DNA of 40,222 bases, taken from an uncultured Pelagibacteraceae bacterium (GTDB lineage Bacteria > Pseudomonadota > Alphaproteobacteria > Pelagibacterales > AG-422-B15). Under the pieces are notes generated by a model. That model was not told where the DNA came from, made no database searches, and saw nothing but the letters and a program-made list of their open reading frames with translations. The translations under genes were made by a program, and so were the position numbers. The number at the start of each line of letters is the position of its first letter. The stretch's first letter is position 1. Positions 38,487-40,222 of this stretch are shown here, one piece after another. Location: positions 1-40,222 of the forward strand of contig CACFGR010000004.1 of NCBI GenBank assembly GCA_902565955.1, written 5' to 3'.

Positions 38487-39272
38487 TTACTTACCTTTGA
38501 ATTCAGCTTTTTTCTTCTGAATGAACGACATTACTCCAATTTTACTATCCTCAGTTTTGCCAGCAATTGTTTGTGCTGAGCTTTCCGCAGCAAGTTGACC
38601 TTCGAAATTGTTTGAAAAGCTATCCCAATATAATTGTTTAATTAATTTCAAGGCCACTGTTGGTCCAGAGGCAAGAGTTTTAGCTGTTTCTATAGCTGTA
38701 TCCATTAGTTTATCGTCATCTACTACATAATTAATAAGTCCCCATTCAAGGGCTTTCTCAGCACTTACTTTTTCTCCTATTAATGAAAATTCCATCGCTT
38801 TCGCCATACCAATTTTTCTGGGAATTACATATGTAGAACTTGCATCAGGTACTAATCCTATGAACTTAAATGCCTGGTAGAAGTATGCTGATTTTGATGC
38901 GTATACTAAATCACCAAATACTCCTATGGAACATCCTGCACCGGCAGCAACTCCGTTAACTGCCGTAATTAAAGGAATAGGGATATTTTTTAAATCAATT
39001 AAGAAAGGATGATATACCTTTTCTAATTCCTCGCCCGGATTAACATCAGCACCTAATCCAGCTCCCTCGACTAAATTAGCTCCTGCGCAAAATCCTCTTC
39101 CTTCTCCAGTAATAACCAGACACCTCGCTTTTAATTCGCCATTAATAATTTTTTTAATGTATCCATGTAGCTCAGAAATCATTTTTTTAGATAACGCATT
39201 GAGTTTACTTGGATCATTGAGCGTTAAAACTGCGACATCTTCAGTTATTTCACATTTGACTGCTTTTGACAT
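38487..39272 (-). CDS. enoyl-CoA hydratase/isomerase family protein
   Basis: VITGEGRGFCAGANL; AVNGVAAGAGCSIGVFGDLVYAS; GLVPDASSTYVIPRKIG. Confidence 0.9.
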   Translation of the reverse strand: MSKAVKCEITEDVAVLTLNDPSKLNALSKKMISELHGYIKKIINGELKARCLVITGEGRGFCAGANLVEGAGLGADVNPGEELEKVYHPFLIDLKNIPIPLITAVNGVAAGAGCSIGVFGDLVYASKSAYFYQAFKFIGLVPDASSTYVIPRKIGMAKAMEFSLIGEKVSAEKALEWGLINYVVDDDKLMDTAIETAKTLASGPTVALKLIKQLYWDSFSNNFEGQLAAESSAQTIAGKTEDSKIGVMSFIQKKKAEFKGK

Positions 39273-39284
39273 AATTCCTATTAT

Positions 39285-39314
39285 TATACCTTTAAAATAT
39301 ATAAAAAAGGTATA
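39285..39314. promoter_or_regulatory. perfect 9-bp inverted repeat TATACCTTT-N12-AAAGGTATA in divergent intergenic region
   Basis: Read directly; 30 bp between ECH (-) and aldehyde dehydrogenase (+) starts. Confidence 0.5.
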
Positions 39315-39351
39315 TTTTTATTATCGTTAAACAATATTTGAGGGTGAGAAA

Positions 39352-40222
39352 ATGGGTTTAGGTGGAATAAATACTGACAGTATATTTGATGATATTTCTT
39401 ATGATGACTTATCAGTAAAGCTCAATAAATTAAAGACCAGGTATATTGAAGGTAATATTCCTAAGTTAACTGAGAGAAAAGAGAGACTAAAAAAGCTAAT
39501 TGATATAGTCGAAAATAATGCAGATGCACTTGGAGACGCTATTCAAAGTGATTTTGGAACTAGACACAAACAATTAAGCTTAATGGCAGACGTGAGAAGC
39601 ACTCTGTCATTTGCAAACCATTCTTATAAAAATTTATCTTCGTGGATAGGTCCGGAAAAAAGAAGCGCAAATTTTCCACTTAATTTACTGGGAGCTAAAG
39701 CTAAAGTTCATTATCAGCCTTATGGGGTAGTTGGAATTATATCTCCATGGAACTTTCCAGTTAATCTGAGCATAGGACCTCTTGTAGATGCTTTTTCAGC
39801 AGGTAATGCTGGAATGATTAAACTTTCAGAATTTGTTCCATCTACGAGTAGATTATTAGAACAACTAATATGTGAAAAATTTGACGAAAGTGAAGTCGTG
39901 GTAATAAATGGGGGAATGCAGACGTCAATTGATTTTACAAAATTGCCATTTGATCATTTAATATATACTGGTTCGACAGATATAGCTCGAAAAGTATCAA
40001 GTGAAGCAGCAAAGAACCTTGTTCCTTTAACTTTAGAACTAGGAGGTAAATCTCCAACAATTTTGAGTAACGGAGCAAGCATTGACAAAAGCGTTAATAA
40101 AATTCTTTTTGGAAAATTATTAAACGGAGGCCAAATTTGTGTTTCACCTGACTATAGCTTTATACCAGAGCAAAAAGTAGAGCAATTTATTGAAACCTCA
40201 AGAAACTTCATATCAGAAAAAT
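39352..40222 (+). CDS. aldehyde dehydrogenase (coniferyl-aldehyde dehydrogenase-like), 3'-truncated by window edge
   Basis: Own translation: MGLGGINTDSIFDDISYDDLSVKLNKLKTRY...YQPYGVVGIISPWNFPVNLSIGPLVDAFSAGNAGMIKLSEFVPSTS...LVPLTLELGGKSPTIL...LLNGGQICVSPDYSFIP; SD GAGGGTGAG; not in ORF track because no stop within the window. Confidence 0.92.
   Translation, partial: MGLGGINTDSIFDDISYDDLSVKLNKLKTRYIEGNIPKLTERKERLKKLIDIVENNADALGDAIQSDFGTRHKQLSLMADVRSTLSFANHSYKNLSSWIGPEKRSANFPLNLLGAKAKVHYQPYGVVGIISPWNFPVNLSIGPLVDAFSAGNAGMIKLSEFVPSTSRLLEQLICEKFDESEVVVINGGMQTSIDFTKLPFDHLIYTGSTDIARKVSSEAAKNLVPLTLELGGKSPTILSNGASIDKSVNKILFGKLLNGGQICVSPDYSFIPEQKVEQFIETSRNFISEK

Noticed and set aside
1-40222. Mobile elements, CRISPR arrays, prophage, defence genes
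   Set aside because: No repeats/spacers, transposases, integrases or defence-type domains seen; the window is mainly housekeeping and metabolic genes.

Overview
AT-rich, densely coded chromosomal segment from what looks like a streamlined marine alphaproteobacterium (gene order and protein signatures; exact taxon not determined). Left part: 3' end of xsc (sulfoacetaldehyde acetyltransferase), a small SAM methyltransferase, ald, a short 'core' MetE-like protein, then a polyamine-type ABC transporter operon ending in a ureohydrolase (agmatinase family). Middle: xthA/dgt divergent pair, then the conserved alphaproteobacterial block argS-(SPOR remnant)-nagZ-scpA-scpB-...-tatABC-serS-surE-yajC-secD-secF. 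An iron-uptake module (di-heme DUF1111 oxidoreductase, Fe3+ binding protein, peroxiredoxin, permease, ATPase) lies between scpB and tatA. Right part: PuuD-N-like membrane protein, uvrA/ssb, gyrA-coaD-ppi-queA-tgt, an enoyl-CoA hydratase, and a divergent aldehyde dehydrogenase that runs off the window and is absent from the supplied ORF track. I saw no CRISPR array, transposon, prophage, rRNA or tRNA. The most interesting signals are non-coding or architectural: (i) mutually exclusive RNA hairpins in front of the peroxiredoxin gene that would expose or sequester its Shine-Dalgarno; (ii) a Fur-like 7-1-7 box next to a TGA-N9-TCA (RirA/IRO-like) inverted repeat upstream of the iron-binding-protein gene; (iii) a SPOR-family protein reduced to its TM and juxtamembrane motif; (iv) all five convergent gene junctions meeting within -4 to +1 nt; (v) perfect palindromes in the divergent promoter regions. 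I see no clear evidence for a wholly new multi-gene system; the RNA element and the iron module are the best candidates for follow-up.
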